Positions 9,373 through 19,073 are shown, numbered from the stretch's first letter. The stretch: 64,000 bases of DNA from Desulfonatronum sp. SC1 (GCF_003046795.1 NZ_PZKN01000007.1:83240-147239); one strand, 5' to 3'. Translations and numbers: made by a program. Notes: generated by a model from the sequence alone, not told the origin.

Positions 9373-10551
9373 ATGAAAAAAGGATATTTCGGCGATTTCG
9401 GCGGGCGCTTTGCCCCGGAACTGCTCATGCCCCCGCTGTTGGAACTTGAGGAGGCCATGGAGCGGATCATGGCCGGAGAGGCGTTTCAGCGCGAGTTGAC
9501 CGAGCTGCTAACCCATTTCGTGGGCCGACCCACGGCCTTGTACCACTGCGCGAACCTCTCGCGGGAGGTCGGTTTCGGCGTCTGGCTGAAACGCGAGGAC
9601 CTGGCGCATACCGGGGCGCACAAGATCAACAACACCGTGGGCCAGGCCCTGCTGGCCAAGCATATGGGCAAGACCAAGCTGGTGGCCGAAACCGGGGCCG
9701 GGCAGCACGGCGTGGCCACGGCCACGGCCGCGGCCCTGCTGGGCCTGGAGTGCATCGTGTACATGGGCGCGGAGGACGTGGTCCGTCAGGCGCACAACGT
9801 CCAACGCATGGAACTGCTGGGCGCGACGGTCCGGCCCGTGGAGTCCGGCAGCCGGACCCTCAAGGACGCCATCAACGCGGCCATGCGCCACTGGATCGCC
9901 GAGCAGGCCGCCACCCACTACTGCCTGGGCTCGGCCGTGGGACCGCATCCTTTTCCTCTGCTGGTGCGCGAACTGCAGGCCGTGATCGGCCGGGAAGCCT
10001 TGGCCCAGTTCCAGGAGCGCACCGGAAAGCTGCCGGACCGGGTCGTGGCCTGTGTGGGCGGCGGGTCCAACGCCATCGGCATGTTCCATGCCTTCGTGCC
10101 CCATGAGCAAGTGGCTCTGATCGGCGTGGAAGCCGCCGGGGACGGTTCTCCGGGCTGCTGTCATTCCGCCACGCTAAGCACCGGGACTCCCGGAGTTCTG
10201 CACGGAACCATGACCAAGCTCTTGCAGACCATCGAGGGCCAGATCCTGCCTTCCCACTCCCTGGCCCCGGGTTTGGACTACCCCGGCGTGGGCCCGGAAC
10301 ACGCCCATCTCCAGGCCCTGGGCCGGGCCGAATACGTCTGCGTCACCGACGATCAGGCCCTGGCCGGATTCATGCGCCTGGCCCGGGCCGAAGGCATCCT
10401 CCCGGCCCTGGAAAGCTCCCATGCCCTGGCCTATGTCCTTGGCCTGTCCGGAACCCTGCCGGTCACCGTCGACGTGATCGTCTGTCTTTCGGGTCGGGGG
10501 GATAAGGACTTGGAGATCGTGCGGCAGGCGTTGGTGAAAAGAGAGGGCTGA
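9373..10551 (+). CDS. trpB: Tryptophan synthase beta chain
   Basis: A 392-residue PLP enzyme condensing indole with serine. It carries [15 protein letters not shown] with the Schiff-base lysine (about residue 87), [13 protein letters not shown], the phosphate-binding [12 protein letters not shown] and the C-terminal [16 protein letters not shown] site precedes ATG 9373. It is a canonical TrpB1, expected to work with the TrpA encoded 114 nt downstream. Confidence 0.97.
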   Translation: MKKGYFGDFGGRFAPELLMPPLLELEEAMERIMAGEAFQRELTELLTHFVGRPTALYHCANLSREVGFGVWLKREDLAHTGAHKINNTVGQALLAKHMGKTKLVAETGAGQHGVATATAAALLGLECIVYMGAEDVVRQAHNVQRMELLGATVRPVESGSRTLKDAINAAMRHWIAEQAATHYCLGSAVGPHPFPLLVRELQAVIGREALAQFQERTGKLPDRVVACVGGGSNAIGMFHAFVPHEQVALIGVEAAGDGSPGCCHSATLSTGTPGVLHGTMTKLLQTIEGQILPSHSLAPGLDYPGVGPEHAHLQALGRAEYVCVTDDQALAGFMRLARAEGILPALESSHALAYVLGLSGTLPVTVDVIVCLSGRGDKDLEIVRQALVKREG

Positions 10552-10665
10552 GGGCTGAGACCTGATGGTTGAAGGTTGAAGCCGGGGTGAATGTCCATGT
10601 CAACAGTATACTTCGACCTCTGACTTCTGAATTCTCACTTTTACTAAACTATTCGGAGAACCCTA

Positions 10666-11442
10666 ATGTCCACAAGTCATTTGACCGATAAGATTAATCA
10701 AGCCATGGCCCAGGGGCGCAAGGCCGTTATGCCCTACCTGCCCGCAGGATATCCGACCAAGGATGCTTTTTGGAAGCACATCGAGGATCTGGACGCCGCG
10801 GGCGCGGACATCATCGAGGTCGGCGTGCCTTTTTCCGATCCCGTGGCCGACGGACCGGTGGTGGAGCAGGCGGCGTTGTGTTGTTTGGAACAAGGCGTAA
10901 CCTTGGGATGGATTCTGGAAGAGCTGACCCAGAGGCGCTCGGCCATCCAGGCTGGGATCGTGTTGATGGGCTATATGAACCCTTTTCTGCAGTACGGTAT
11001 TCCCAAGCTGGCCCTGGACGCGGCCCAGGCCGGAGTGAACGGGCTGATCATCGCCGATCTGCCCCTGGAAGAGAGCGACGAGATTCGAAATGTCCTTCAG
11101 GAGCAGGGCATCGCCCTGATCCCGCTGGTCGGCCTGAACAGCTCCATGGAGCGGCTCCGGATGCATGCAGATAAAGCCGCGGGCTTCGTCTATTTTGTCT
11201 CGGTCATGGGTACCACGGGAGTCCGGGATGCGTTGCCGGAAGAACTCCGGAACGCCCTGATCCAGGCCAGGCAATCTTTTTCCATCCCCCTGGCCCTGGG
11301 CTTTGGTCTGCATTCCCCGGCCCAACTCCAAGGCGTGGAAACCGTGGTGGACGGGGTGGTCATGGGCAGTGCTTTGATCCGACACCTGGATGCGACCGGA
11401 AAGGTTGGTGATTTTCTGGTCCCTTGGATGATAGCTCGGTAA
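10666..11442 (+). CDS. trpA: Tryptophan synthase alpha chain
   Basis: A 258-residue TIM barrel that releases indole from indole-glycerol phosphate. Catalytic residues are in DIIEVGVPFSDPVADGPV (Glu) and GLIIADLPLEES (Asp); VSVMGTTGVR and LALGFGLHSPAQL complete the phosphate site. The start ATG follows GGAGAA. Unlike the rest of the operon it is separated by 114 nt from trpB, and this spacer has short imperfect repeats (GGGCTGA, GGTTGAA) but no clear terminator. Confidence 0.96.
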   Translation: MSTSHLTDKINQAMAQGRKAVMPYLPAGYPTKDAFWKHIEDLDAAGADIIEVGVPFSDPVADGPVVEQAALCCLEQGVTLGWILEELTQRRSAIQAGIVLMGYMNPFLQYGIPKLALDAAQAGVNGLIIADLPLEESDEIRNVLQEQGIALIPLVGLNSSMERLRMHADKAAGFVYFVSVMGTTGVRDALPEELRNALIQARQSFSIPLALGFGLHSPAQLQGVETVVDGVVMGSALIRHLDATGKVGDFLVPWMIAR

Positions 11443-11567
11443 TTTCTATATACGTTGCTTTTTTCACAAGCCTTGACTAGAAAGCGGAGCAAGAAAGTCT
11501 TGTATATTCTAATGCTTTTCATTTTTGTGATACTTTTTTGTATGTTGGACCTAAACTGGAGGCGATG

Positions 11568-12044
11568 ATGAAAAAGGTAACGTTCGGGACCATCTTGATC
11601 CTATGGTTCGCCCTGGTGTTTCTTCTGCCGCTGGTGATTGGCGCGCAGGGGCCGACGGGCGCAAACTTCGTAGGATCCAAGGAGTGCTCGTACTGTCATC
11701 CGGATGAGTATGAACGGTTTACGGCACACGCCAACAAAGCCAAATCCGACCACAGTGTCCGGCTGATGGCGCCCAAGCTGACACCGGAGGAGCTTCGTGA
11801 ATGTTACGAGTGTCATACTACCGGGTATGGCCAGCCGGGAGGATTTCGAAGCTTCGAGGAAACCCCGGAGATGGCCCATGTGGGGTGTGAAAGCTGTCAC
11901 GGTCCGGGCTCCGTGCATGCCAGGACAGGCCATCGGGACGACATCGTCGGCAATCTGACTCTCGACGTCTGCCGTCCGTGCCATGAAGACGAGCGGGTCC
12001 AGGTAATCAACTACAAGCCGCTGATTTACAGCGGGGCGCATTGA
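11568..12044 (+). CDS. Periplasmic tetrahaem c-type cytochrome (cytochrome c554-like)
   Basis: A 158-residue protein with an N-terminal signal peptide (hydrophobic core [18 protein letters not shown], cleavage near AQG) and four CXXCH haem motifs: CSYCH, CYECH, CESCH and CRPCH. The layout ([34 protein letters not shown]) resembles the cytochrome c554 family. ATG 11568 has GGAGG at the right distance; a second ATG sits directly upstream. It lies 17 nt before a haem-containing chemoreceptor gene, so the two are probably co-transcribed and may be redox partners (inference). Confidence 0.88.
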   Translation: MKKVTFGTILILWFALVFLLPLVIGAQGPTGANFVGSKECSYCHPDEYERFTAHANKAKSDHSVRLMAPKLTPEELRECYECHTTGYGQPGGFRSFEETPEMAHVGCESCHGPGSVHARTGHRDDIVGNLTLDVCRPCHEDERVQVINYKPLIYSGAH

Positions 12045-12061
12045 CCGCAAGGGAGACGATC

Positions 12062-14074
12062 ATGAATATATTGCGTAACTCCCTGGGAGCAAAGATTCTC
12101 ATTCTGGTCACCATCTTGACGGCATCGGTTTTCGTGGTGTTGTTGCTTGTCAATTCGTACTGGCAACGCACCGACACCATGTATCAGATCGATGCCATGG
12201 GCTCACGGGTGTCGGATCTGCTACAAATGGCCATCGAGGAGCCGATGATCATCGGCGACGACGAGGGAACTCGGGACCAGTTCACCAAGGTCGAGAACCT
12301 GTACGCTGATATTGATGTCTTCTTGACTGATTTCCGAGGCAACATCACCTACGCGACACAACCCGCCGCCGTTCGCAAGGACATGACGTCCGTTCATGGT
12401 CAGGAGGTCATTCGAGAAGTCCTGCGCGAGGGGCTGAGCAAGGTGACGGATCGGGCCGTACTTTTGGATACCGCGGAGGGGCCGTATTATGTTCGCCTCC
12501 GTTCAATCCCTAATGAACCTGGCTGTTATCATTGCCATGGCCGATCCCAACCCATTTTGGGCGCCATGCTGGTTTTTCAGGACGTGGGCGTGGAAATGGC
12601 GACGCTCAGAGACCATCAAGTCAAAGGAGCGGCGCTTTCCCTTGGCGGGTTCGCCATTTTGTTGGCCAGTTTGCTGATTTTCATGCGCAGAGCCGTTGTC
12701 GGAAAAATCGCGACGCTGAGCGACGCTAGCCAGAAGATCAGTCAGGGCGACTACTCCGTCACCTTTGACATCACCGGTTCCGATGAACTGGGCCGCCTGG
12801 CCCGCAACCTGGGGACAATGGTCAAAAGTATCCAGGACCAACTGGAATACAACAAAGAGGTTCTGGAGGGCATTGCCGTCCCCCTCTACGTGACGGACCA
12901 TGATGAACAGGTCACTTTTATCAACGACCAGGCTGTTGAGTTGCTCGGCAAATCCAGAGAAAGCATCCTCGGGCGCGCGACATGTGAGATGATGGGGGTG
13001 GCCCCGGGCTCCTGCGCCGCCTCCCAGGTCATTCGCGAAGGCACGATTGTCAAAGGAAAACGGGAATACGCCCACCCTGATGGACACAATGTGCCGATAT
13101 ACCGTGAGGTTTCACCGCTCAAAAACGCACAGGGTCAGGTGATAGGTGCCATTGGGGTGATTATCGATCTGACTCAGGAGGAAGAAGCCAAGGCCCGGAT
13201 TCAGAAGCAGCAGGATAATCTGCTTGTCGTTGCCCGCGATGTAACCGAGGTGTCAAACTCTCTGCGGAGCATGGCCCAAAGGCTCTCGGACCAGATGATC
13301 ACGGTCAGCGACCGCATCGGGATGACCGAGTCACAGACCACCCAGGCGGCCACGGCCATGAATCAGATGACGGCCACGGTCATTGAGGTCGCCCGCAGTT
13401 CGGCCCAAACCGCCGAAGCCGCGGCCCAGGCAACGCAGAGCGCCAAGGAGGGTGGTCAGGGCGTCCGGGAGACGGTGGACGACGTAAAACGCGTGGCTCA
13501 GGATACGGACGCCTTGGCCCGCTCCCTGAACGATCTGGCGCAGCGGGCCGAGGATATCGGACAGGTCTTGAATGTGATCAATGATATCGCCGATCAGACC
13601 AATCTCTTGGCCCTGAACGCGGCCATCGAGGCGGCCCGGGCCGGAGACGCCGGACGCGGTTTCGCCGTTGTCGCCGACGAGGTTCGTAAGCTCGCAGAGC
13701 GTACGGTACAAGCCACCAAGCAGGTGGAAGAAGTGATCACCACGATCCAGACCAGCACCCGAAGTGCCGTGGAGAAAATGGAGCAAACCCGGTCCGTGGT
13801 CGAAAACACGGCCGACAAGGCCCTGGTCGCCGGGGAAGCTCTGCAAACAATCGTTGAGCGCTCCGAATCCATGGCGGACATGATCCGGACCATCGCAACA
13901 GCCGCTGAGCAGCAATCCGTGACCAGCGACGAAATCAATGAAAGCATCGGCCAAGTCAGTCAATTGTCCATGGCCAACAGTCAGGATATTCAGGAAGCGG
14001 ACCGTGGTATTCAGGAAATCTCGCAAATGTCGGAGCGTCTGACCGAACTGGTCAAGAAGTTCCAGACTAATTGA
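12062..14074 (+). CDS. Methyl-accepting chemotaxis protein with a periplasmic c-type haem site (DcrA-like)
   Basis: A 670-residue transducer. Order: TM1 (about 8-30), a periplasmic sensor domain (about 31-185) containing the haem motif CYHCH at residues 155-159, TM2 (about 190-210), HAMP, a PAS domain (about 275-375) and an MCP signalling domain with the conserved hairpin tip [19 protein letters not shown]. DcrA of Desulfovibrio vulgaris has the same length class and a haem-binding periplasmic domain sensing oxygen/redox (family knowledge). Two cysteines in the PAS domain ([11 protein letters not shown]) could be redox-active. ATG 12062 follows AAGGGAGA. No chemotaxis signalling genes are next to it. 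Confidence 0.9.
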   Translation: MNILRNSLGAKILILVTILTASVFVVLLLVNSYWQRTDTMYQIDAMGSRVSDLLQMAIEEPMIIGDDEGTRDQFTKVENLYADIDVFLTDFRGNITYATQPAAVRKDMTSVHGQEVIREVLREGLSKVTDRAVLLDTAEGPYYVRLRSIPNEPGCYHCHGRSQPILGAMLVFQDVGVEMATLRDHQVKGAALSLGGFAILLASLLIFMRRAVVGKIATLSDASQKISQGDYSVTFDITGSDELGRLARNLGTMVKSIQDQLEYNKEVLEGIAVPLYVTDHDEQVTFINDQAVELLGKSRESILGRATCEMMGVAPGSCAASQVIREGTIVKGKREYAHPDGHNVPIYREVSPLKNAQGQVIGAIGVIIDLTQEEEAKARIQKQQDNLLVVARDVTEVSNSLRSMAQRLSDQMITVSDRIGMTESQTTQAATAMNQMTATVIEVARSSAQTAEAAAQATQSAKEGGQGVRETVDDVKRVAQDTDALARSLNDLAQRAEDIGQVLNVINDIADQTNLLALNAAIEAARAGDAGRGFAVVADEVRKLAERTVQATKQVEEVITTIQTSTRSAVEKMEQTRSVVENTADKALVAGEALQTIVERSESMADMIRTIATAAEQQSVTSDEINESIGQVSQLSMANSQDIQEADRGIQEISQMSERLTELVKKFQTN

Positions 14075-14115
14075 TCGGGCACGGGTATCTCAACGTAGTT
14101 TCGACGCGAATGAAA

Positions 14116-14163
14116 ACAGGGGGGCGGTCCGGGCATTGCCGGGGCCGCCCCCTGTGTTTTTTT
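14116..14163 (+). terminator. Rho-independent terminator after the chemoreceptor gene
   Basis: Arms ACAGGGGGGCGG (14116-14127) and CCGCCCCCTGT (14145-14155; one base of the left-hand G-run is unpaired), followed by GTTTTTTT. It separates the cytochrome/MCP unit from the Fur-type regulator. Confidence 0.85.
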
Positions 14164-14263
14164 CACGGGGCTCCGTTTGGTCCGCTTGAATTCTTTTCGA
14201 TTACGACAACGAGCACCACTTCGCTGAGCACGAGAGGTTCAGTTCCCTGTTTTCTCGAGGGGC

Positions 14264-14292
14264 TTGACAAGCGGCCCGAGAGTTAATAGGAA
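14264..14292 (+). promoter_or_regulatory. Candidate sigma-70 promoter for the Fur/PerR-type gene
   Basis: TTGACA (14264-14269), 17-nt spacer, TAGGAA (14287-14292), 34 nt before the ATG. No clear PerR or Fur box could be recognised by eye. Confidence 0.4.
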
Positions 14293-14326
14293 TAGTTCTC
14301 GTTCACGCAACAGAAGGACGCTGATC

Positions 14327-14740
14327 ATGCCGAAACCCAATCTTCGTTTAACGCCACAGCGAAAAATCATCCTTGAAGAGCTGCGAGGGACCCGGACGCA
14401 CCCCACTGCCGACGAGGTTTACGACTTGGTGCGCAAGCGGCTTTCCCACGTCAGCCTTGGGACCATCTACCGCAACTTGGAGTTTTTGCATTCCCAGGGA
14501 CTCATCCGCAAGCTGGACAAGATCGGTCCACAAATGCGGTTCGATGCGTTCGTGGACCCGCATCTGCATGTCTGCTGCGTTGAGTGCGGAAAGGTTGGGG
14601 ATTTACCTCCGGACGCCGCTTCGGTGGTCATGCGCCGGGACCCCGCCCTTGAAGCCGAGAGTGAATTTCGGATCACCGGGCACTGGCTCGAACTGTACGG
14701 CATCTGCGCGGATTGCGTGACGGCGCGTGAAGAAGGTTGA
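14327..14740 (+). CDS. Fur-family transcriptional regulator, probably PerR type
   Basis: A 137-residue Fur-family repressor. The winged helix (RLTPQRKIILEEL, HPTADEVYDLVRKRL, VSLGTIYRNLEFLHSQGLI) is followed by a dimerisation/metal domain with HLHVCCVECGKV and a C-terminal CADC, giving two CXXC pairs for a structural zinc site. ATG 14327 has AGAAGGA in front. Its place directly ahead of rubrerythrin, desulfoferrodoxin and rubredoxin genes is the usual place of PerR in Desulfovibrio. PerR is preferred over Fur or Zur on context, not on a unique residue. Confidence 0.85.
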   Translation: MPKPNLRLTPQRKIILEELRGTRTHPTADEVYDLVRKRLSHVSLGTIYRNLEFLHSQGLIRKLDKIGPQMRFDAFVDPHLHVCCVECGKVGDLPPDAASVVMRRDPALEAESEFRITGHWLELYGICADCVTAREEG

Positions 14741-14812
14741 CGAAGCGTTCTCTCGATGCGCGACATGTTTTGAAAACCACGAAACCCTACGAAACCTATG
14801 GAGGACACCATC

Positions 14813-15388
14813 ATGAGCGGACTGAAAGGAACCCAAACCGAAAAGAACCTGCTGATCGCCTTTGCCGGGGAGTCCCAGGCACGCAACAAGTACACCTACT
14901 TCTCCAAGCAGGCCAAGAAGGAAGGGTACGAGCAGATTTCCTTTATTTTCGAGGAAACGGCCAACCAGGAAAAGGAACATGCCAAGCGTCTGTTCAAGTT
15001 CATGGAAGGCGGCGAGGTGGAAATCACGGCCTCCTTTCCGGCCGGGGTGATCGGCAACACATATGAGAACCTGATCGCCGCGGCCGAAGGCGAACACCAC
15101 GAGCAGACTGAAATGTATCCGAGCTTTGCCAAGGTCGCCAAGGAAGAAGGTTTTCCGGAAATCGCCGCGGCCATGGAGGCCATCGCCATCGCCGAGCGGC
15201 AGCACGAAAAGCAGTACCGCGAGTTGGCCGCGAACATTCAGTCCGGCAAGGTCTTCCTGAAAGACGTTTCCGTGACCTGGCGATGTCGCAACTGCGGCTA
15301 TGTCGGCAACGGGTCAAAGGCCCCTCAGAATTGCCCGGCCTGCGACCATCCCCAGGCGCATTTCGAAGTCCTCAAAGAGAACTGGTAG
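14813..15388 (+). CDS. Rubrerythrin
   Basis: A 191-residue peroxide reductase. The N-terminal four-helix bundle carries the diiron Glu/His ligands (FAGESQARNKYTY, FEETANQEKEHAKR, AAAEGEHHEQTEMY, AIAIAERQHEKQY); the C-terminal rubredoxin-like domain has CRNCGYVG and CPACDHPQAHF for an FeS4 site. The ATG at 14813 has GGAGGA in front and is preferred over an upstream in-frame ATG at 14798. It lies just after the Fur/PerR-type gene and probably shares its regulation. Cytoplasmic. Confidence 0.96.
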   Translation: MSGLKGTQTEKNLLIAFAGESQARNKYTYFSKQAKKEGYEQISFIFEETANQEKEHAKRLFKFMEGGEVEITASFPAGVIGNTYENLIAAAEGEHHEQTEMYPSFAKVAKEEGFPEIAAAMEAIAIAERQHEKQYRELAANIQSGKVFLKDVSVTWRCRNCGYVGNGSKAPQNCPACDHPQAHFEVLKENW

Positions 15389-15458
15389 AGTTAACCGTAC
15401 CCGGCCGGAAGTGCTTTTCGAGATTTATTTCGGCTGGGCGAAAGCATTCAGAAAGGGT

Positions 15459-15487
15459 TTGACGGACGGCCGTTATCCGAATAGGCT
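15459..15487 (+). promoter_or_regulatory. Candidate sigma-70 promoter for the desulfoferrodoxin gene
   Basis: TTGACG (15459-15464), 17-nt spacer, TAGGCT (15482-15487), about 45 nt before the desulfoferrodoxin start. It lies in a 143-nt spacer after rubrerythrin, so the downstream part of the block may have its own start. Confidence 0.4.
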
Positions 15488-15531
15488 TCCCCTTATCCTT
15501 ATACCTCATGAACCAAACAAGGAGCGTAGGA

Positions 15532-15906
15532 ATGGCCCAACAACATGAAGTGTACAAATGTGACCTGTGCGGCAATATCATTGACGTGCTGCATGGCGGT
15601 GGCGGAGAATTGGTCTGTTGCGGCGAATCCATGAAGTTGATGACCGAGAACACCGTGGACGCCGCCAAGGAAAAACATGTGCCCGTGGTGGAGAAAACGG
15701 CCAACGGCTATAAGGTGACCGTAGGGAGCACTCTCCACCCCATGGAAGCCAAGCACTACATCGAATGGATCGAGATTATCGCGGACGGCAAGTCGTACAA
15801 GCAGTTCCTGCAACCCGGCCAAGAGCCCGTTGCTGAATTCTGTATCCAGGCCGAACAGGTCACGGCTCGAGAATACTGCAACCTGCACGGCCTTTGGAAG
15901 GCTTAG
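15532..15906 (+). CDS. dfx: Desulfoferrodoxin (2Fe superoxide reductase)
   Basis: A 124-residue class I superoxide reductase. The desulforedoxin-like N-terminal domain (CDLCGN, then CCGESM) binds the FeCys4 centre; the catalytic domain has the His ligands in [16 protein letters not shown] and the Cys/His pair in CNLHGLWKA. It reduces superoxide to peroxide with electrons from rubredoxin, and rubredoxin genes follow directly. The ATG at 15532 follows AGGAGCGTAGGA; an upstream in-frame ATG at 15508 is less well supported. Confidence 0.96.
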   Translation: MAQQHEVYKCDLCGNIIDVLHGGGGELVCCGESMKLMTENTVDAAKEKHVPVVEKTANGYKVTVGSTLHPMEAKHYIEWIEIIADGKSYKQFLQPGQEPVAEFCIQAEQVTAREYCNLHGLWKA

Positions 15907-15983
15907 CCGAGCGGCTTGTTTTTCGAACCGGCATCTCGTTTGACGACTAACCCGCCCTACGGCGGGGAATACAGGGAGAAAGC

Positions 15984-16193
15984 ATGGCCAGCCCGGAAGA
16001 AATGTATCAATGCCAAGTCACGAATTGCGGATGCATCTACAACCCCGACCGGGGCGACAAGCGTGGCAAGATTCCCGCTGGAACGGAATTTCAAGACCTT
16101 CCTGAAACCTGGAAATGTCCGGTCTGCGGAGCTGGCCCAAAATCGTTTCGGCCGCTGGCCGGACCCGGTTCGGCTGCGGAAGAAGCTCCATAA
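15984..16193 (+). CDS. Rubredoxin with CX4C first half-site (Rd-2 type)
   Basis: A 69-residue rubredoxin. The second half is canonical (WKCPVCGAGPKSF), but the first half-site is CQVTNCGC: four residues separate the first two ligand cysteines instead of two, and a third cysteine replaces the usual Tyr after CG. A CX4C rubredoxin (Rd-2) is known from Desulfovibrio desulfuricans, so this is a recognised variant. A short Ala/Glu-rich C-terminal extension follows. It sits between desulfoferrodoxin and a normal rubredoxin gene. Confidence 0.9.
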   Translation: MASPEEMYQCQVTNCGCIYNPDRGDKRGKIPAGTEFQDLPETWKCPVCGAGPKSFRPLAGPGSAAEEAP

Positions 16194-16234
16194 TAAAGGA
16201 CGGCAGTAACCTCTAGCTCAACAAGGAGTCGCTT

Positions 16235-16393
16235 ATGCGATATGTATGCAGTATCTGCGGTTACGTTTACGATCCTGCGGACGGCGACCCAGACAGCGGC
16301 GTCGCGGCGGGAACCAGCTTCGACGATGTTCCGGCTGACTGGGCCTGTCCGGTCTGTGGAGCGTCCAAGGATAATTTCGAGCCGGAAGGGTAA
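16235..16393 (+). CDS. Rubredoxin (canonical)
   Basis: A 52-residue protein with both canonical half-sites, [13 protein letters not shown] near the N-terminus and [11 protein letters not shown] near the C-terminus. The ATG at 16235 follows AAGGAG. It is the usual electron donor to rubredoxin:oxygen oxidoreductase, whose gene is 68 nt downstream; in Desulfovibrio gigas the two are co-transcribed (family knowledge). Confidence 0.96.
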   Translation: MRYVCSICGYVYDPADGDPDSGVAAGTSFDDVPADWACPVCGASKDNFEPEG

Positions 16394-16412
16394 GCCGGAC
16401 CATCACCTCATC

Positions 16413-16446
16413 AAGCCCTCTCCCGGAGTCCTGGAGAGGGCTTTTT
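16413..16446 (+). terminator. Terminator/attenuator between rubredoxin and the flavodiiron gene
   Basis: Arms AAGCCCTCTCC (16413-16423) and GGAGAGGGCTT (16433-16443) with a T-run, ending 15 nt before the roo ATG. Because it sits so close to the next start it probably reduces rather than abolishes read-through. Confidence 0.8.
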
Positions 16447-16461
16447 CATTGGAGAATACGA

Positions 16462-17664
16462 ATGCTGCCAGTCGAAATCAAAAAGGATATTTTCTGGGTC
16501 GGTTCCGTGGACTGGAACCTCAGGGACTTTCACGGCTACTCCCTTGCCCGGCGGGGCACCACCTATAACGCCTACCTGGTCAAGGACGAAAAAATCGCTC
16601 TTTTCGACCTGGTTCCCGCGAATCATGTGGGCGAGTTGCTCCGTTGCCTCAAGGCCACCATTGATCCGGAACAAATCGACTACTTGATCGTCAACCATGT
16701 GGAGCCGGACCACTCCGGGGCACTGCCCAAGATCATGGACATCGTCAAACCGGAAAAAGTGTTCTGCTCGCCCATTGCCAAGCAGGCCCTGATCAGCCAC
16801 TACCACCGCGAGGACTGGCCTTACGAGGTCGTAGCCACTGGGGACAGCATCAGCCTGGGCAAGCGAACGGTTACCTTCCTGGAAACCAAGATGTTGCACT
16901 GGCCGGACAGCATGTTTTCCTTCATTCCAGAGGACAAGCTGCTTATCTCCAGCGACGCCTTCGGCCAGAACCTCGCTTCCAGCGAACGGTTCGACGACCA
17001 GGTGGATAAAAGTCTATTGTTCGATTTGGCCGCCAGTTACTACGCGAACATCATCCTGCCCTTCTCCCCGCTGGTGCAAAAGCTGTTGGCCAAGATCGGG
17101 GAGATGGGCTGGGACATCGACATGATCGCCCCGGATCACGGATTGATCTGGCGAACCCACATCCCGGGAATCCTGGCCAAATACGGAGAGTGGAGCGCCC
17201 AAAAACCTCAGCGAAAGGCCGTGGTGTTCTACGACACCATGTGGAAGAGCACCGACCGCATGGCCCGGGCCATTGCCGACGGGATGATGGCCGAGGGCGT
17301 AAGCGTGCGTCTGTTCTCGTTAAAGTCGGCCCACCATAGCGATGTCATGCCGTACATTATGGACGCCCAAGCCGTCGTTGCTGGTTCTCCAACCCACAAC
17401 AACGGCATGCTTCCATTGCTCGCGGACATGCTGACCTACATGAAGGGGCTCAAACCACAGGGCAAAATCGGCGCTGCCTTCGGCTCCTACGGTTGGAGCG
17501 GCGAGGCGGCCAAGCAGATTTCCGAGTTCCTGCAATCCGCCAAGGTAGAGATTGTCGCCGAGCCGCTGCGGGTCAAAAACGTCCCCACTGACCAGGATCT
17601 GGCCGTCTGCCAGGATTTCGGCAGTAAGATCGGACGAGAAGTGATCTCTCGCGTTCCTGAGTAG
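16462..17664 (+). CDS. roo: Rubredoxin:oxygen oxidoreductase (flavodiiron protein)
   Basis: A 400-residue flavodiiron protein. The metallo-beta-lactamase-like domain (about 1-245) has the diiron signature HVEPDHSG, then ETKMLHWPDSM, SSDAFGQNLA and APDHGLIWR. The flavodoxin-like domain (about 252-395) has VVFYDTMWKST, GSPTHNNGMLP and GSYGWSGEA for FMN binding. It reduces O2 (or NO) with electrons from rubredoxin in the cytoplasm, completing an oxygen-defence block. GGAGA precedes the ATG. Confidence 0.97.
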   Translation: MLPVEIKKDIFWVGSVDWNLRDFHGYSLARRGTTYNAYLVKDEKIALFDLVPANHVGELLRCLKATIDPEQIDYLIVNHVEPDHSGALPKIMDIVKPEKVFCSPIAKQALISHYHREDWPYEVVATGDSISLGKRTVTFLETKMLHWPDSMFSFIPEDKLLISSDAFGQNLASSERFDDQVDKSLLFDLAASYYANIILPFSPLVQKLLAKIGEMGWDIDMIAPDHGLIWRTHIPGILAKYGEWSAQKPQRKAVVFYDTMWKSTDRMARAIADGMMAEGVSVRLFSLKSAHHSDVMPYIMDAQAVVAGSPTHNNGMLPLLADMLTYMKGLKPQGKIGAAFGSYGWSGEAAKQISEFLQSAKVEIVAEPLRVKNVPTDQDLAVCQDFGSKIGREVISRVPE

Positions 17665-18113
17665 TTTTTTTACGGATTATACGACCACCCTCGCCGCCCC
17701 GTTCGTTCCGGGCGGAGCCGGGACCGAATGAAAGCAAAGGGCGCTCATATGAGCGTCCTTTCTCATTGCTACCTTCCGAGAGCATGACGGTTGTCTTTTT
17801 CACGGAGATGAATCTCGGCTGACCCGAGTACCATTCCTTGGCAATCAGTTGTCTTTTTGTAAGATAAAACAAAAAAGTGTGCTCCCAGCCCCTTTTGGTT
17901 GACATGCTTCTGTCGCGGGGCTAGGTAATTCACCATACTTTGGAAAAGCATTGTGTTGAAATGTTCTTTTTTTCACAGGTTCTGGAGTAGGAAGAAGGCT
18001 ATTCCGCCTAGCCCTGAGAAGCGACATTTTTTCAATGTCTGAAAACCTTTACCTTTAATGCTTTTCACCAAAGGCGATTTCTTCCTGTTTAACCGTTTAA
18101 ACGGAGGTGGGTT
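17665..18113 (+). other. 449-nt spacer between roo and the hydrogenase operon
   Basis: No convincing gene on either strand. It holds a palindrome at 17736-17761 (AAAGGGCGCTCAT/ATGAGCGTCCTTT, one G-T pair) that can act as terminator for roo, a GC hairpin CCGCCC/GGGCGG near 17695-17720, then an AT-rich stretch (17800-18060) with a candidate promoter. A small RNA cannot be excluded. Confidence 0.6.
17899..17927 (+). promoter_or_regulatory. Candidate sigma-70 promoter for the hydrogenase operon
   Basis: TTGACA (17899-17904), 17-nt spacer, TAGGTA (17922-17927). It would give a leader of about 180 nt before the small-subunit start. Confidence 0.4.
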
Positions 18114-19073
18114 ATGAGACTCAGTGTTGGTCTGGCAAAGGAAGGGGCCGAGAAACGGCTCGAATGCCGTGGCGTGAATCGCCGCGACTTCATGAAATTC
18201 TGTGCGACCGTCGCCGCTGTCATGGGCATGGAAGCCTCGTTCGCCAAGCAGGTCGCGGCCGCATTGACCGATCCGCGCAGACCCTCGGTGGTCTACTTTC
18301 ACTTCGCGGAATGCACCGGTTGCTCCATGGCCGTTGTCCGTACGGTCAGCCCGTACATCGACGAATTGCTTCTGGACACCATTTCCCTGGATTATCACGA
18401 AACCCTGATGGCCGCCGCCGGGGACGCCGCTGAAGACGCCCTGGAGCAGGCCGTGTCCTCTCCCCATGGGTTCATCGCCGTTGTCGAAGGCGCCATTCCC
18501 ACCAAGGACAACGGCATTCACGGCATGGTCGGCGGACATACCATGCTGGAAATGGCCCAGAAGTATTTGCCCAAGGCCCAGGCCGTGATCGCCATCGGTG
18601 CCTGCGCAACCTTCGGCGGCGTCCAGGCCGCTGATCCGAACCCCACCGACGCCATGGGCGTGAACGAACTGATGGAGCACCTCGGTCTGCCGACACGGGC
18701 CATCAATGTCGCCGGCTGTCCGCCTAGCCCATACAACTTCGTGGGCACCGTGGTCCACCTGCTGACCAAGGGCATGCCCGAACTTGACCGCCTGAATCGC
18801 CCGAAGATGTTCTACGGCGAGTCGGTTCACGAATTGTGCGAACGGTTGGACCATTTCTTCAATTACGAATTCGCCCCGTCTTTCGATTCTGAAGAGGCCA
18901 GAAAGGGTTGGTGTTTGTATGAAGTCGGCTGCAAGGGCCCGGACACCTACAATAACTGCCCCAAGGTCAAGTTCAACGAGACAAACTGGCCTGTGGAAGC
19001 CGGCCATCCCTGCATCGGTTGCAGCGAGCCGAAATTCTGGGACCAGCTCAGCCCGTTCTACAAGCCGGTCTAG
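18114..19073 (+). CDS. hynB: Periplasmic [NiFe]-type hydrogenase, small subunit
   Basis: A 319-residue electron-transfer subunit with a twin-arginine signal (NRRDFMKFC, about residues 22-30) for export of the folded complex. Iron-sulfur ligands: proximal cluster ECTGCS (about 66-71), GACATFGG and GCPPSPYNF; distal cluster VHELC plus the two cysteines of GWCLYEVGC; medial cluster NNCPKV and [10 protein letters not shown]. The medial ligand pattern looks like the 3-Cys [3Fe-4S] type of standard [NiFe] enzymes rather than the 4-Cys type of [NiFeSe] enzymes. GGAGGTGGGTT precedes the ATG. The large subunit follows 55 nt downstream. Confidence 0.95.
   Translation: MRLSVGLAKEGAEKRLECRGVNRRDFMKFCATVAAVMGMEASFAKQVAAALTDPRRPSVVYFHFAECTGCSMAVVRTVSPYIDELLLDTISLDYHETLMAAAGDAAEDALEQAVSSPHGFIAVVEGAIPTKDNGIHGMVGGHTMLEMAQKYLPKAQAVIAIGACATFGGVQAADPNPTDAMGVNELMEHLGLPTRAINVAGCPPSPYNFVGTVVHLLTKGMPELDRLNRPKMFYGESVHELCERLDHFFNYEFAPSFDSEEARKGWCLYEVGCKGPDTYNNCPKVKFNETNWPVEAGHPCIGCSEPKFWDQLSPFYKPV

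Noticed and set aside
11474..11510. Sigma-70 promoter (TTGACT...TATATT) upstream of the cytochrome gene
   Set aside because: The spacing between the two hexamers is 24 nt, too long.
14071..14286. Short open frame after the chemoreceptor gene
   Set aside because: It runs through the terminator hairpin and promoter, with no ribosome site or recognisable protein character.
14281..14310. PerR/Fur box upstream of the Fur-family gene
   Set aside because: Only a loose GAGA...TCTC symmetry; no match to the TTATAAT-type PerR palindrome.
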